Shown: piece after piece, positions 31,986 to 43,914 of the stretch
How the letters are laid out: every line of letters starts with the position of its first letter
How positions within the stretch are numbered: the first letter of the stretch is position 1
Source: Taxillus chinensis
Lineage: Eukaryota; Streptophyta; Magnoliopsida; Santalales; Loranthaceae
Assembly: GCA_023512835.1 (NCBI GenBank)
Contig: JAKCVP010000343.1
Span: 372,001-436,000, forward strand
Length of the DNA: 64,000 bases
Direction of reading: 5' to 3'
The notes under the pieces: generated by a model
Database searches by the model: none
The model's input: the letters and a program-made list of their open reading frames with translations, nothing else
What the model was told of the DNA's origin: nothing
Made by a program: the position numbers and the translations under genes

Positions 31986-34900
31986 CTAAGCGCTCATGTC
32001 CATGGCATCTGCGCCACCGACATACGAATTCCCAAGATCGTAGTCCGTCTGAGACGCCATAAACTCGTCAAACGAGGGGAACCAGTCGACTTCCCTGAGA
32101 ATCGTTGCATCCTCATCCTCTTCGCCCTCCCGTCTTCGCTTCTTGGGTATGATTGCTTCGTTGAGGTCATAGATCGCACCGCTGCGGAATTGGTGCAGGC
32201 GTGCTTGCTTTTCCTTGTTCTCGTCATCCGTCTCAGGAGTATCGCCATCGTAGTCCAGCGGAGGAGGCGCATCTGGCAAGTCCCGATATCGAATATACTC
32301 GTAGAACCCGTCCGACTGCAGCAGGCTCTCAAAGCTACCCACAATCGCTGCCGGCTTCAACTTGCTCTTCTCCCATTTGCTGGCCGCTGCTTCCTTCTTA
32401 ACCATTGCTACCTCGAGCATCTGGTCCGACTTCGATCGACCGAGTACAGTAAATGATGCGGATGCAGATGGTATGCTCTTCATGTGTGCCGCGATCGTAG
32501 TACTGCCCCGACTCGGAGGCCCCATCAGCCCTTGAGCTGATGCATTCCTGCCAATCTGCGATCCCGTCGCTCGCGTGATGGGCGGAGCACTGCTGGGCCG
32601 CTCGAGACCGAGACACTGCCGCATCTTCTTCAAGCACCACTCCACCGGGTCCTTTGCGTATTGATGGCGTTCATGCTCGTGCTTCTCCCGCTGAGCCACA
32701 CTTTCGAAACCAGTGGCATGAAACTCACACGTTGGTACGGAGCATTTGTGTTCATACACTGGCTCCAGCATATTTGCTGCTTCTGGGGCACTTTGCATGT
32801 GAGGTGCTGGTCCTTGCTGTTGAACCTGTTGCATGGCACCTTGCTGTTGATGTTTTGCTGCTTGTTGCTGCAGCGGCTGCTGGTGCTGGTGCTGCGGTGG
32901 CTGCTGCGGCTGCGGTTGCGGCTGCTGCCCGGACGGCTGAGAATCTACCTTGACACGTTCCGTCTTGGTTTTCTTTCGTTCCGGGGGTATCGACATACGT
33001 TCACGCGAGAAATCCGTGTTTCCGTACATTGGCGTTCCATGCGGGGAGGGACCTGCACCAAGAGCGAAGGGGGGGCTGCCTTCGATTGGTGCAGGTGGGA
33101 CCTTCGCGCCTGCTACTTTCTTGTTGCCAGAGCTGGCTGAGGCAGCAGGAGCCTTCTTATCTGGGCTCTGCGTCGGTTGTTGGGCATTGCGCGCAGCATT
33201 CGCAGACCGTTGTTGGTTCTGACCTTCCTTAAACCCTTTCATACGGGTGCCCATGGTGGTGTGGAAGTGTACAAGCTTTGCATGAATCGTCTTCAGGACC
33301 TCTGGCAGCACAGAATACTGGCCTTTCTCAGGCGCCTGCTGACGAATGAGGGCAATCTGAACAAGCAACATCTTCGCTTGGCTCCAGTCACCAAGCATAG
33401 CGAAGAAGATTTTCAATAGCTCCAGTAGACTCGGTTCCATGCTGCGTATCTCAAGCACCTGTTTCGCCATCGTCGCCTTGGCTGCCGCGGGAATGTCGAC
33501 TTGGATCTTTTGCGGGGGTAGGGAAGCCAAACCCTGAGTAAGGAGGCCGGGCCAGACAAGCGCTCTCTGCTCCCGCGTCATTGCCTTGTACTTGTCTCCT
33601 TCATTGCCTTGTTGCACCGTCTGAGACTTTTGCGGCGACTGCTGCACAGCCTGCTGTTGGAGTCGAGCTGCCTGAGCTTCTAATAAACTACGTTGGTCTG
33701 GAGGCTGACCACCAAATTTGGCATTGTTGGCTGGCTTTCTAGAAGCAGGGTGAGAGTTGGGTCCAGGTACGTTATCGATCCTAACAATCTGGCTCTGTAC
33801 GTCTTGCGCGGGATTCATGCCCATGGTGTTGGCTCCTGGCTGCTTCATTTGGCCAAGCATCCCTGGATGGAATCCAGATCGGTTGAACTGATTGACAAAG
33901 GGGCCCTGTCCTTGAGCCTGGCTGTTGGGCATTCCAGGCATTTGCAAACCCATCTGCCTGTTCATTGGCATGCCTTGCGGCAGCTGAACGGGATTTTGCT
34001 GAGGTTGTCCTGAGCCCTGCATCAGAGGCTGAAATGGCTGTTGAGGTGGCATTTGTGGGGGTTGCGGCTGCTGCTGTGGCGGTCGCTGCTGCTGCTGCTG
34101 CTGCTGTTGTTGTTGTTGTTGTTGTTGCTGCTGCTGCTGCTGGCTGCTGTTGTTGTGTCGGCTGTGAGTGTTGCATTTGTGGTACCCCTAGGCCCTCCTG
34201 CTGTAACCATTCATTCAGCCTCTCTGCCAATTGTGCATGAATGGGAGCGATCTTCTCAATCACGCTTCGGTAGACGAGTCTAGTAACCATCATGTCGCTG
34301 GCTTGCCGTACATTTGGGGGTATGCGACTGCGGTAGCTCTGGAGTTCGTCTGGGAGCAATGGACGTAGGACAGGCTTGCCAGCTCTCATGCGAACAAAGT
34401 TTTGAATCTCGGGAGGCAAGCGCTGTGCGAGTTCAGGAGGAAATGGTTGAAGTGCCATCGATGGCGGGATAAGACCCACTGCCTGTAACTGTGCTTGCAG
34501 CTTGTTTTTGTAGTTGTTGACCTGGACTCTCCGCGTCTCACTCAAGGCCTGACGCGCTTCAATCGACATGTTGCTGTTGGACCCACTAACAAGAGCCAAG
34601 TCACCCCATGTCTGTATGTTTGGCGGTATCGATAGATTTGGCACAGATTGTAGGATGTCATTGCGATCGAATAGTAGACTCGACGCGAAAGCCACCTTGT
34701 CCTGCTGTGACCCACTCGTGATGATTCTCCATTGGTTCCGCAGATCGCCAGCTTCGGCCGGAGCGACGGCCATGCCTTGTGGCTTTTGCATAGATGCGTG
34801 CTGAGGATTCCGCCCAGATATTTCTTGAAACTGAGGCTGCATGTTCATCCCTGGCCGTGCACTGGCCTGCATTTGTTTTTGCTGGTTGCTCAGTGACTGC

Positions 34901-35011
34901 GAAACCGGCTGCTGCAGCGGTGGCGGCGGCGGCTGTTGCTGTTGTTGATGGTGATGCTGCTGCTGCTGCTGCTGTTGCTGCTGTTGCTGCTGCAGCTGCT
35001 GTTGCTGCTGC

Positions 35012-35049
<38 letters not shown>

Positions 35050-35052
35050 TTG

Positions 35053-35130
<78 letters not shown>

Positions 35131-36747
35131 TTGTTGAACATGCGACTGCTGCCTAGACATATATGTTCTGCGGAGGTGCTCCATTGCTGCTTTCTGCTGC
35201 TCCGGAGTCATTGTGGCAAGGCGCGCTGACAATTGAGGGTTTTGAAGGAAGGCATTCTGGTCGAAAGGGAGCCTGGGGTTGATTGTCGGCCTAGGACCAC
35301 CTCCAATCTGAGATGGTGGGCGCTGCATGTTTGTGCCAGCCTGCATTGATTGCGGCTTGGGTGGTTGCTGAGGAGTCGTTGCGCCTGCGCTTCGTGGAGG
35401 TACCATGGGTTGATTGAGATGGCGCATACCGGGGCTTTGTTGCTGCTGCATACTCTGAGGGGTCTGCAGGCTGGCGTTCATATTCTGTTGGGCAGGGTTC
35501 GCCCTCGTCGCATTCATTTGCGCCTGAGCATGCGCGCGAACTTGCTCTTGCGGGGTCGAGAATTGAGACAAGTTTGACATTCCGGGAGTGCCCAGAAAGT
35601 TTGCGCGCTGAGGTGGGTTATTGGACGCTGGAACTACGTCGACGCCGGCCTCAGCAGAACGCTGTGCATCAGCGACTTGACCAGCAATTTGAGAGAAGTC
35701 AAAGTTGTCAGATCCTGGTCGTTGCTGAGCGGCTGAAGTGCGTTGCTGCATCAGGTTCTGCATTTGTTGCATCTGATTGACCTGCTGGGGATTTTGTGCG
35801 TTCTGCTTCGATTGTCCGCCCTGTTGAAGCCTCCTCTGTAGCTGCCGCTTGGCAAGCTCCTCCAGATACCAGTCTAAGACGTCTTGACCGTTATTCAAGA
35901 GCTCCTGCCGCTTCTGAGCGCTGGCGGCATCGTGAGCTTTTTGCCTGACAGTGTCTAATGAGCCGGTCGAGACAACCTGTTGCTTCATATTCTGAGAGAT
36001 GGCGATGATTTGTTGTCGCATCATCTCAACTGATGGTCTCTGTGGTTGACCTTGTGACGGGTTCTGAGGTTGCTGACCAGGCGGACGCTGGATCGATTGC
36101 TGGCCAGTAGGCCCTCGAGGACCTTGGGGTTGGGACATTGGCAGCATCCCTTGAGAAGGCTGCATCGAGTTGCCTTGCTGTGACATGGAAGCTTGCATGG
36201 CCAACAGGTTCGGCTGCGCTTGATTGTTGAAGAAGTGTTGGCCTGCAGGCATCTGCTGGCCCATCATGTTGGGCGTGAAGGCGCCCTGTTGTGGCATCTG
36301 CGGGGTTCCCATCTTGAAGCCTTGGTGATTCATGCTCATCTGCGGAGTCTGATTTGGCCCAAGCATCAGAGCAGCGTTGCCCTGGGCGTTGGCCTGGCGT
36401 TGTGCTTGTATTGCAGCAAGTCTTTGCTGCAGGGCTGCCTCGTACTCTTGTGGAGACTGGGATGAGATGAATTTCTCGTTTTCGCCGCTGGTGGCCATTT
36501 GAAAGATGGTGGCGGGGGTTGGCGCTGATTGCATGGTGGCAGATCGAGCAACGATATTTAAAGAGGTAACGAGCTGCATGATGTAGTTGGCGCGGGTCTC
36601 CTTTGAGAATTGCGACTGCCAGGAGCCCATGGCCAGACCCTGGGACGTCTGATTCACAAAGTTCTTGATCGCAGTGGTGAAATTATTTGGGGCCTGCAGC
36701 CCAGCGACGGGCGCCATGAAGTTCTGCTGTTGCGGAAAGTTATTCAT
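31986..36747 (-). CDS. med15: Mediator subunit 15 (Gal11-like), with internal frame break
   Basis: Tail-module subunit of the Mediator complex that binds transcription activators. The N-terminal KIX domain (about residues 25-75, SWQSQFSKETRANYIMQLVTSL) supports this. The protein is Gln-rich, with 47 Gln, one Leu and 12 Gln in a row at 34957-35136, and a C-terminal domain with a C-x4-C...H-x-H-type segment (CSVPTC...KHEHERH) followed by a conserved WCLKKMRQCL helix. The frame changes between 34186 and 34139: 34186-36747 and 31986-34139 are in different frames. A 46-bp intron (34140-34185; GTACCA...CCAG, internal ACTCAC) would restore a single frame and give 1571 aa; a one-base indel in the CAG run would also explain it. 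Start taken as the ATG at 36747 (MNNFPQQQ). Confidence 0.85.
34957..35136 (-). repeat. Polyglutamine-coding CAG/CAA repeat (47 Q, L, 12 Q)
   Basis: A 180-bp run of mixed CAG and CAA codons in med15, broken once by a CTG (Leu) codon at 34993-34995 and followed downstream in the protein by three His. Mixed codons make it less prone to slippage than pure CAG, but it is long enough to vary in length between strains. Confidence 0.95.
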
Positions 36748-37343
36748 GATTGGCAATGTGTAAAAAGTTTAGGAATTGCGAGGTTCCAGCCTGCGGAGAG
36801 TACAAGATACCGTGTCGCACGAGGGGAAACACGATTATCCAAGCATAGTCGGAGGAGGGCTGTGTGACTCGGGGTCTTGGAGCGAGGCGGACGATTCTGC
36901 GTGAACCGGCGGTCGAAGTGAGCGGCAGAAGGCGCAATCAAGAGGCGGGAGGGGGGTCTGTCGTGGAGAGGGAAAAGAAAAAGAGGGGACGAGACGCTGG
37001 TTCTGGGGAGGGTGAAAGTGCAGCGGGTCTCGGGAGGTGATGGGAGTGCTCTCGTGACTAGCACGAGCGTTGTGGGCTGGAGGAGGACTCGGAGGGTGAA
37101 AGTTGGTGTGCCGAGAGTATCGCGAGAGAGGAAGGGGAGAAAGAGGTGACGGGGACAAGCGAGAGTGGGAGGGAGCAAGAGGGGAGAGTCTGATGACCAC
37201 AGCGAAAGGAAGTGGTGGTGGAGGTGATGATGGTGAGAGGACGCCAAGGGCCGGGCCAACTTGGAGGCGGGCGGAGTCACGGGTCGCGCGACAGGGATGC
37301 GATGGTACACTGAAGGGGGAGACTCCGCCGGTTGTGCGAGGGC

Positions 37344-37408
37344 GGGCAGGCAGGCAGGCAGGCCGAGCGAGCGAGCAAGAGAGAGAGAGAGAGAGAGACA
37401 GAGAGAGG
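37344..37408. repeat. Compound microsatellite (GGCA)n-(GAGC)n-(GA)n
   Basis: Adjoining short runs of GGCA, GAGC and GA units inside the med15 upstream region. Confidence 0.85.
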
Positions 37409-38285
37409 AGAGTCGCAGGTGGTCCGTTGTTGTGACGGAAGGAGGAACCTTCGCCTGTTCAGCCTGTGGGCGCTGGCGCTGGCGCCTCTCGCTCCCAACG
37501 CTCGCTGCTCGCTCCATCCCGCTTTCGACAGTTTTAAGGTCAACCTGCTAGCGGCTAGCCCTACTTTCTGTCCAGCGCATTATTCACGCACTCCTCACAC
37601 ACCCGTCGCCGCCGCCGCCGCCGTTTCCAACCTAGCCAGTAGGTACTCTCGGTACCTCGAGTCTTACATTGTCATTGCCAGCTGCCTCCCCGCGGCCTGC
37701 ACCGTGACCGCGCACCTCAGCCCAGGCCACGCATCTGGCCGTCAGCACCACCAGCACCACCAGCTGCGCCAGTAGTAGCAGATCGAACAGGGCAGTTCAT
37801 GCGCGGCAATCGCTGGCGACCACATGTCTCAAAGACAGCCTCTCCATACAGCTCAATCTCCCCTTCTCCGCCCTCCAGGCCCACCATACCGCGTGTCTCA
37901 CCGCCTCCTCCTCTTTGAGAGAGGGAGAGAGCGCTGGGCCGCCAGAGGCAGAGGCACAGCCCGCCCTCTTCTTCCTGCGCTGACCTGATCTGTCCTGACC
38001 TGCCCGCTGTTCACCCTGCACACACGACGGGCAGGCATCTGGAGACGTTTGGGCTAGACTGGAGCAATTGGCGATCCGTCCATGCGGCTAAAGAAAGATC
38101 CCGCGCCTCTTGCTCCCAGTCCCATCCAGGCCGACGGGCTCCTTATTCGCTGCATTAGCATCGCTGCAAATCTCCTCTAGCCGCACACGCCCGTCCAGAG
38201 GAAGACGGCGCGCGGTGTGAAATACAGCACATTGCGGGCTCCTTTTCTCTTCTCCTTCAACACTACCGCTGGCCCGTCTCTTGCA

Positions 38286-38317
<32 letters not shown>
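38286..38317. repeat. CCAG tetranucleotide microsatellite, 8 copies
   Basis: Eight perfect CCAG units in a gene-free region between med15 and the SGNH hydrolase gene. Confidence 0.9.
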
Positions 38318-38319
<2 letters not shown>

Positions 38320-38752
38320 CAGGCGCAGAAAGGGACGACGCTTGACCGGGACTGCACTACAACGGCCCCACGTCAACCTGCCCGGACGGCCAGCTCGAGC
38401 CCCGTTTGGACACTCGCGCTGATCTGCAAAACCTGCCCTGCTGTGCTATTGATTCCTGGCTCAGGCCGTGCCGTCGTCTGCATTTGCAATTGCCTCTGCT
38501 TCCACGCGCAAGCGCGCCATCGGGAAGCAGGGGGTAGGCTTCAATTTTCCGTACCTTTTGCAAAGTGCTGCTGTGCAGAATGCTTTATATTGGTGCTGTA
38601 CAGTAGAGCAAGGTATGTACACAAAAGGTCTCGGCTGCCTCGCCACACGTCTCTCACCCTCGCGGGAGGCAGCACTGACCCAAACTTACCGCATCGTGAG
38701 TATGAACACGATGCGTGGAGCACGCCACTGGCCGTCCTCGCAGGCATGTGAT

Positions 38753-40279
38753 TCAGCACCCTTGCTCGACAGCCATCTCGAAGCTGACAAGGTAGTTTCG
38801 CAGATTGTGGCGACAGCCCACCTCCGTCGTGCCTGATGCGCCGTCCCATGCCCTGTCAAGGATCGCGTCACTATCTTTGATGTCAACAATCGTGTAGCTG
38901 CCCCTCGACCCGTCGCGCTCAGTGACCAAATCCCAAATGGCACGGTGCTCTGGCCAGCCATCTGGACGAGATAGCTTGCGACTGCCTTGCCTTGTCTCGA
39001 CAGTCAAAATCTCACGGCTAGCGCTCTCGGTTTCGTCGCTATCGCAGAGGTGGCCAATGCGGCCTGCACCAGTGCCGCACGCCGGTTTCTCAACATCCTG
39101 GGCCATGGCGTACGCGAGCATGAGCGTCTGCGACTTTGGCTGAGAAGCCAAGCTGATTTCAACCAGACCTTTGTCCTTGTCGGCAATGCGGACCGTTGCA
39201 ATCTTGACCTCTTCGCCGTCCTTGTCACGCACTTCGAAGCCGCGTCCAGAGGCCCAGGCTTGGTGAAGATGGGCGTGAGGTGAGGGGAGTGCTTTGTCCC
39301 ACTCTAGTGGAGGGACCGGCACAGAAAGGCGCAGGGATATCAGGCTGCCTCTGATGTGCGCTTCAACGGGATGCAGAGGCCAGAATGGCTTCTTCACGAT
39401 GCGTGTTTGAAAGTAGGCTTTGCCATAGTATTCCCCCAGCCGATTGTAGCCAGCTACATTCAGGTGAACATTGTCAGCGTAGTGAAACTGATATTTTGGA
39501 CAGGCACAGACGATTTTGGGATCTTGCGTCTGAACACGCCATTGGTCGTCGATGATGCGCATGGGACCCAGCTTCGGCAGCCAGGGGATGGAATGCTGCT
39601 GAGATAGGATCAGCAGGGGTTCTTCCTGCTGGCCAGTAATGGCGGCCAGGTCGTCGGCGAAGGCAGCACGCAACTTGCGCACCTCCTCCGCGTAGGTGGT
39701 ATGACCAAACATTGCATCAGTCTCGCCGTGGGTCAAGATAATGGCACCATACTCGAGGCGTTTTTGCTGCTGGGCGAGCAGTCTCTGGAAGGCTTTGGCC
39801 TCGTAGATGGCACCGTCGTAGCTAACGCGGGTGCCACCTTTGGTAATCTCCAGCATTGGTGCGCCCGACTTGCCGACGGTGGTGTGTAGGGTCCTGACGG
39901 GGTCGATACCTTTGTCTTTGCACATTTTCACAATCTGTGCGGCCATGCTGCTGTGCGGCGTCTTCCCCGCAATGTTGCCCGGATACACTTCCAGCTCTGT
40001 TTCGACATTGCGGCGGAAGGGCTCAGTCAGAGTGGCAATGGTCAGCGAGGAGGCACCGGGCGTGTCAATCTGGTACTTGTTGGTGGAATCAAACAATTTG
40101 TATGCCAGCGGGGCAGGCTCGGAGTCGTTGTGCAACGGCGCTGATGAGCCCTGGGAGAGAGACTGGCCTGTGCCAATGATACCATAGTAGACTGCGGCTG
40201 CGCTAGACGGCGACGCCCTGTCATTGTCTGTGATAATGCCCTCGCCCGCAGCGGCGCCGTCAATGGGCTTGACAACCAT
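38753..40279 (-). CDS. SGNH-type sialate O-acetylesterase-like protein (PF03629-type)
   Basis: Predicted carbohydrate esterase-like hydrolase, 508 aa, intronless. The block I nucleophile motif is GTGQSLSQG (about residues 36-44), the oxyanion block is seen as THGETDA, and the catalytic pair as DNVHLNVAGY (D-x-x-H). These fit the SASA/CE6-like SGNH family, where the enzyme removes O-acetyl groups from sugars. The C-terminal third (after about residue 330) is a beta-rich domain of unknown role. No signal peptide is seen with the ATG at 40279, so it would be intracellular unless an upstream exon was missed; the frame is open upstream to about 40477. The substrate is unknown. Confidence 0.8.
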   Translation of the reverse strand: MVVKPIDGAAAGEGIITDNDRASPSSAAAVYYGIIGTGQSLSQGSSAPLHNDSEPAPLAYKLFDSTNKYQIDTPGASSLTIATLTEPFRRNVETELEVYPGNIAGKTPHSSMAAQIVKMCKDKGIDPVRTLHTTVGKSGAPMLEITKGGTRVSYDGAIYEAKAFQRLLAQQQKRLEYGAIILTHGETDAMFGHTTYAEEVRKLRAAFADDLAAITGQQEEPLLILSQQHSIPWLPKLGPMRIIDDQWRVQTQDPKIVCACPKYQFHYADNVHLNVAGYNRLGEYYGKAYFQTRIVKKPFWPLHPVEAHIRGSLISLRLSVPVPPLEWDKALPSPHAHLHQAWASGRGFEVRDKDGEEVKIATVRIADKDKGLVEISLASQPKSQTLMLAYAMAQDVEKPACGTGAGRIGHLCDSDETESASREILTVETRQGSRKLSRPDGWPEHRAIWDLVTERDGSRGSYTIVDIKDSDAILDRAWDGASGTTEVGCRHNLRNYLVSFEMAVEQGC

Positions 40280-41188
40280 TGTGCGGCAGCAATCTGACTC
40301 GAATGGGCTTCCTGGTACGTAGCAACAAGGATGGCCTCCGCGCTGTACGGGCAGATGGCAGAGCCAGGCAGCATCAGGGATGTCCAGCTGCTGGGAAGGA
40401 GGCGTCAGCCCCGCAACCCGGCGGCCTGGAGCCTTCTGACTCAGCCGCGGACGCCTTGGCCGGCAACCTTGAGCCACGTGGAGCGGCCACTGCTAGCCTG
40501 TCCTGGCCCCGTCGATCTCCAAAAGACGGTTCACGTTTTGCAGATCGGTAGCCAAGGGTCCTAGAGCGAGGTGGTAGTGTAGATCATGTCCAGTCGCATC
40601 TCTGCGCACCCAGCACATGGGCAGCCGCATCGCTGATGCGAGGACGGTACATGGCGCACAGGGTCTGAAGGAGCGTTATCGAGGGGCATCCCGAATCATG
40701 GATGTTTGAAAGGAAAGAGTTCGCGTCTGTAGCCGCGTCGCTCCGACTGGCCGAGTGTGAAGGGTAAGACGTTGGGAAATGTCAGATGGCTTGTGTGGAA
40801 CTTAGGTGTGTTGCAGTACTATACTACCTGGGTACACAGCCTAACAGGTATCATGATTGAGATCGAGATCGGATCCCTAGCACTCATGCATCGACAGCGC
40901 GTGCTGTTTCTGACTCGCCAAGTTCACGGGCAGATGCACGTGTACCGGAAGCAACATCCTGCCTGCAAGCAAGCAGGCAGGTCAGCTTGGAAAAAGTATC
41001 AACGACGCAGCGCGCGAGATGCAAAGAAATTGTGACCTATACGTACATACCTCAGGGATCCAAGCAACAGAAAACACTAGTGATACACATACACGCTGCT
41101 CCAAGCCATGCTGAACCACAAAACAAAGACAGGGGGCTGTCATCCATGTGAGAAGAGGGATGCCATCTCGGGCTTCACCCACGTGCAC
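40280..41188. other. Intergenic stretch
   Basis: About 910 bp between two minus-strand genes: upstream region of the SGNH gene and 3' region of the ankyrin gene. A palindromic CCTGCTTGC-type word occurs at about 40960-40980. No gene seen. Confidence 0.45.
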
Positions 41189-43192
41189 TCATAACCCGCA
41201 CTCGCCCTTTGCCAGACTTCGCGCGGTGCGGCCATCCGCAGTCTTCTTCTCCTTATCCGCGCCCTTCCGCAGCAGCAAAGCGCAGGTCGATTTATGGCCC
41301 TTGCGAGCCGCCGTGTGCAGAGCAGTCCACCCGAGCGTCGACACAGCATTCACGTCGGCCCCGTACTCCAGCAGCAGACTGCTCAGGAACGCATCGCCCT
41401 GGCGCGCCGTCAGATGCAACGGCGTCAACCCAGCTGGCCCCCGAATGGAAACGTCAGCTCCACAGTCCAGCAAGCATCGAACCAGTCCTCGCTTCTCATC
41501 GCGTACGGCCCGCCATAACAGTGTTGTCCACTTCGAGCTGTCCGTGCCCTTGTTGTTCGAGTCGCCCGTCGCCCATTCGCAAAGACCCGTCAGCTTCCCG
41601 GAAGCCAGCGGAACTCGCGTATCCACATTGGCACCGCACTTGACAAGCATGCGCACAGCACCGAGTTTGTTGCTCAGTGCCGCCCGTGCAATCGCCGTAA
41701 GGCCTCTGCCATCTCTGGCCTCGGTGTCGGCTCCTGCCTGCAGCAGATACCAGAGCGCTTCTTCCGCACCGCCTTCGGCTGCTGCGTGAATGCTTGCGTC
41801 CCCGCTCAGGTCGCGTACATTTACCCACGCGCCTGCTGCCAGCAGCACGGCGACTACATCAGAGTGCTTGCCTCGTGCAGCAAGGAGCAGCGCAGTGCGA
41901 GCGTGCACATCACCAGAATTCACCGGACTGTTGCGAGTCAAGAGCGCAGTAGTTGCCTCTACATGGCCCAGTGAGGCAGCCCAATGCAGCGCCATCATTC
42001 CATTGCGGTCAGTCACCGTCACTCGCGCATCCGGCGACAGTCGCAGAATCGCGTCGAGATCGTTTTGCTTGCTTGCGCGTATGACTTTGTCGCTCAGCCA
42101 GGGCAGGCTTCGAAATGTTTTCGAGATGCCAAAATATTCGGTGCTGGGAAGTGCCGCCGGCGTACGTTGCAGTGCCACGACGGGCCTTCGAGGCTGCAAA
42201 TTTCTCGATGCATTGGATTCCGTCTTGGGCAAGGGCACCCCAGCAGAGGCCATTGACTCGTCAAGTGCCTGAAGCAACGAGCTCGGCGAGGAGTGCTGCT
42301 TGGTCAAGGCGCGGCCACCTGCATATTCATACCTCAGACTCGTGCAGGAAGAGGTCAGAGGGCGCGTACGGCCCAAGCGGTCCCGGAGAGCCGTTTGAGA
42401 CGTAGAACTAGTTCGGTGAGCGGATGAGGCAGTGCAGTCTTCCACTTGAGGCTTCGCCTTGGCACTGACGTTTTTGATGCTCGTGTGCTGCGCGTTCAAA
42501 GACGACACTCTGATGGGGTTCACGGTCCTTTCGCTCTCTGAGATACCCACGTGGTTTTGGAGCGGTAGTCGTGCGGGCGAAGGAGCCTCCGTGGAATTTT
42601 TGGTATGGCTACCTTGACTCAGGGTCGCGCCTACAGGTAGTGTGTTCCCATCATGGCAGCTTTTCTTTTGGATGTTGTTTTGTCCTGCAGCTACTCCAGC
42701 CGGTAGCGGAGGAAGAGGTTGGTTTGGAGGCGGGCCCAGACCTGCAACATCTGGTGATTTCGCGCGGCCTTTGAGTGAGGAGTGGCTGAGGTTTCTACGC
42801 AACACGCCTTCATCTGCTGGTGCGTTCTTGCCCTGGTGGCTGGCTAGAGGATCTTTGAAAGCGTGGACCTGAGTCAGACTTGAGTCGCGAGTTGTGAGAT
42901 AGTACTGCATTCGCAGAGTTGGCGAGCTGCTCGCACTTTGGTACCCATCGTAACATGGTCTTTCTATACGCCGGCGATGGGAGGCCTCCTGGGGTTGTGA
43001 AGCTTTGCTGACTACCAGTCGCGGCGCCGATGCTGCTCGATCGGGACCGGTCTCGAGCTCCCGGACATCTAGCAAGTCTGTCAGTGTCGCTGCGAAGATA
43101 TTTGCGGGCTATCAAAGGCACGATCATGTCAAGCACTCACCCTGCTTGCGGTCCTCGGTGTCAATCTCAAAGGAGTCATGCGCGGTGTCCAT
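41189..43192 (-). CDS. Ankyrin repeat protein with long disordered N-terminus
   Basis: Exon 1 is 43141-43192 and exon 2 is 41189-43077; the 63-bp intron (GTGAGT...GACAG) gives a start MDTAHDSFEIDTEDRKQ and 646 aa. The first 330 residues are low complexity, Ser/Pro-rich, with no domain. The C-terminal half holds seven or eight ankyrin repeats (for example MMALHWAASLGHVEATTALL, LTPLHLTARQGDAFLSSLLLEYGADVNA, WTALHTAARKGHKSTCALLLRKGAD), one of them interrupted by an insertion around GLCEWATGDSNNKG. Ankyrin stacks bind other proteins; the partner and role are unknown. Nothing in the neighbourhood helps. Confidence 0.88.
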
Positions 43193-43914
43193 CTCAATCG
43201 CAGTCTGAAAGCAGCGTGGTCTCAACCTGTTCGTCAAAGGTGCTGCTGGTACTCCAAAGTGCAGAGGGCTGGGAGGTTCCAAGTTTTCACCTCTATCGAT
43301 GCTGTGGCGTGCGTCAGGCCAAACGATCATGCGACGTGCTCACTGAACAAGGCTGTAGTTGCTGGACCCGTTAGGCTCATGGCGGTGGGCCGCCTGCAGG
43401 TTGTTTGGGCCTGTCATCGATGCGACTTGCTCCAGCATACCGAGCTGCAAGCCTGTAATTAACGCTGTGCTGTAGGACTTGATCTAGCAGTTCTTAAACC
43501 AATTCTGGTCAGCCTCGTGTATCACCCACGCGCGAGCTCACGAGCATTCGAGTTGAAAGCGCAGCGTGGCCTGGGTCTTGTCCAGGCTGACTCGCCTGCA
43601 GGTGCTGTAGATTTAGCAATCCACTAGTTTACGCGGCGCCGGGGCTATTGGATATACGCCTTATGGGGACAGTGAGTGCGATGCTGTACATGGCCTCAAC
43701 GATAACAAGCCTTGTAATTTCGCAAATTGGAAAAGGGATCTTGAAATAGCAGTGGGTCCCGCGTGGAGGCCGTTTCCTTGGAAGCCAAGGTGTGCTGAAT
43801 AATCAGCCTCGTCGTCTTTTACGCTCATGGAGCAATTCATTGAGGCATAAAGGCCGTATCGAGTGGATGTTGATAGTACATGTCTTACTTTTACAAAGCC
43901 GCTAGGCCCTCTCT
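43193..43914. other. Intergenic stretch
   Basis: About 720 bp between two minus-strand genes: ankyrin gene promoter and 3' region of the Zn2Cys6 gene. Nothing recognised. Confidence 0.4.

Larger units (their letters stand above)
36748..38752. promoter_or_regulatory. Long med15 upstream region with microsatellites
   Basis: About 2.0 kb upstream of med15 (-) and downstream of nothing on the plus strand; the next gene (-) ends at 38753. It is strongly C/T-rich on the minus strand over 36850-37420, which fits a long pyrimidine-rich 5' leader. Frames on both strands here are low complexity (Ser/Pro/Arg) and no domain is visible. Confidence 0.5.

Noticed and set aside
36744..37517. Open frame of 257 codons upstream of med15 on the minus strand
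   Set aside because: Low-complexity Ser/Pro/Leu sequence from a C/T-rich leader; not in the frame of med15 and without domain.
37332..37775. Plus-strand frame through microsatellites
   Set aside because: Mostly translated GGCA/GA repeats; no conserved part.
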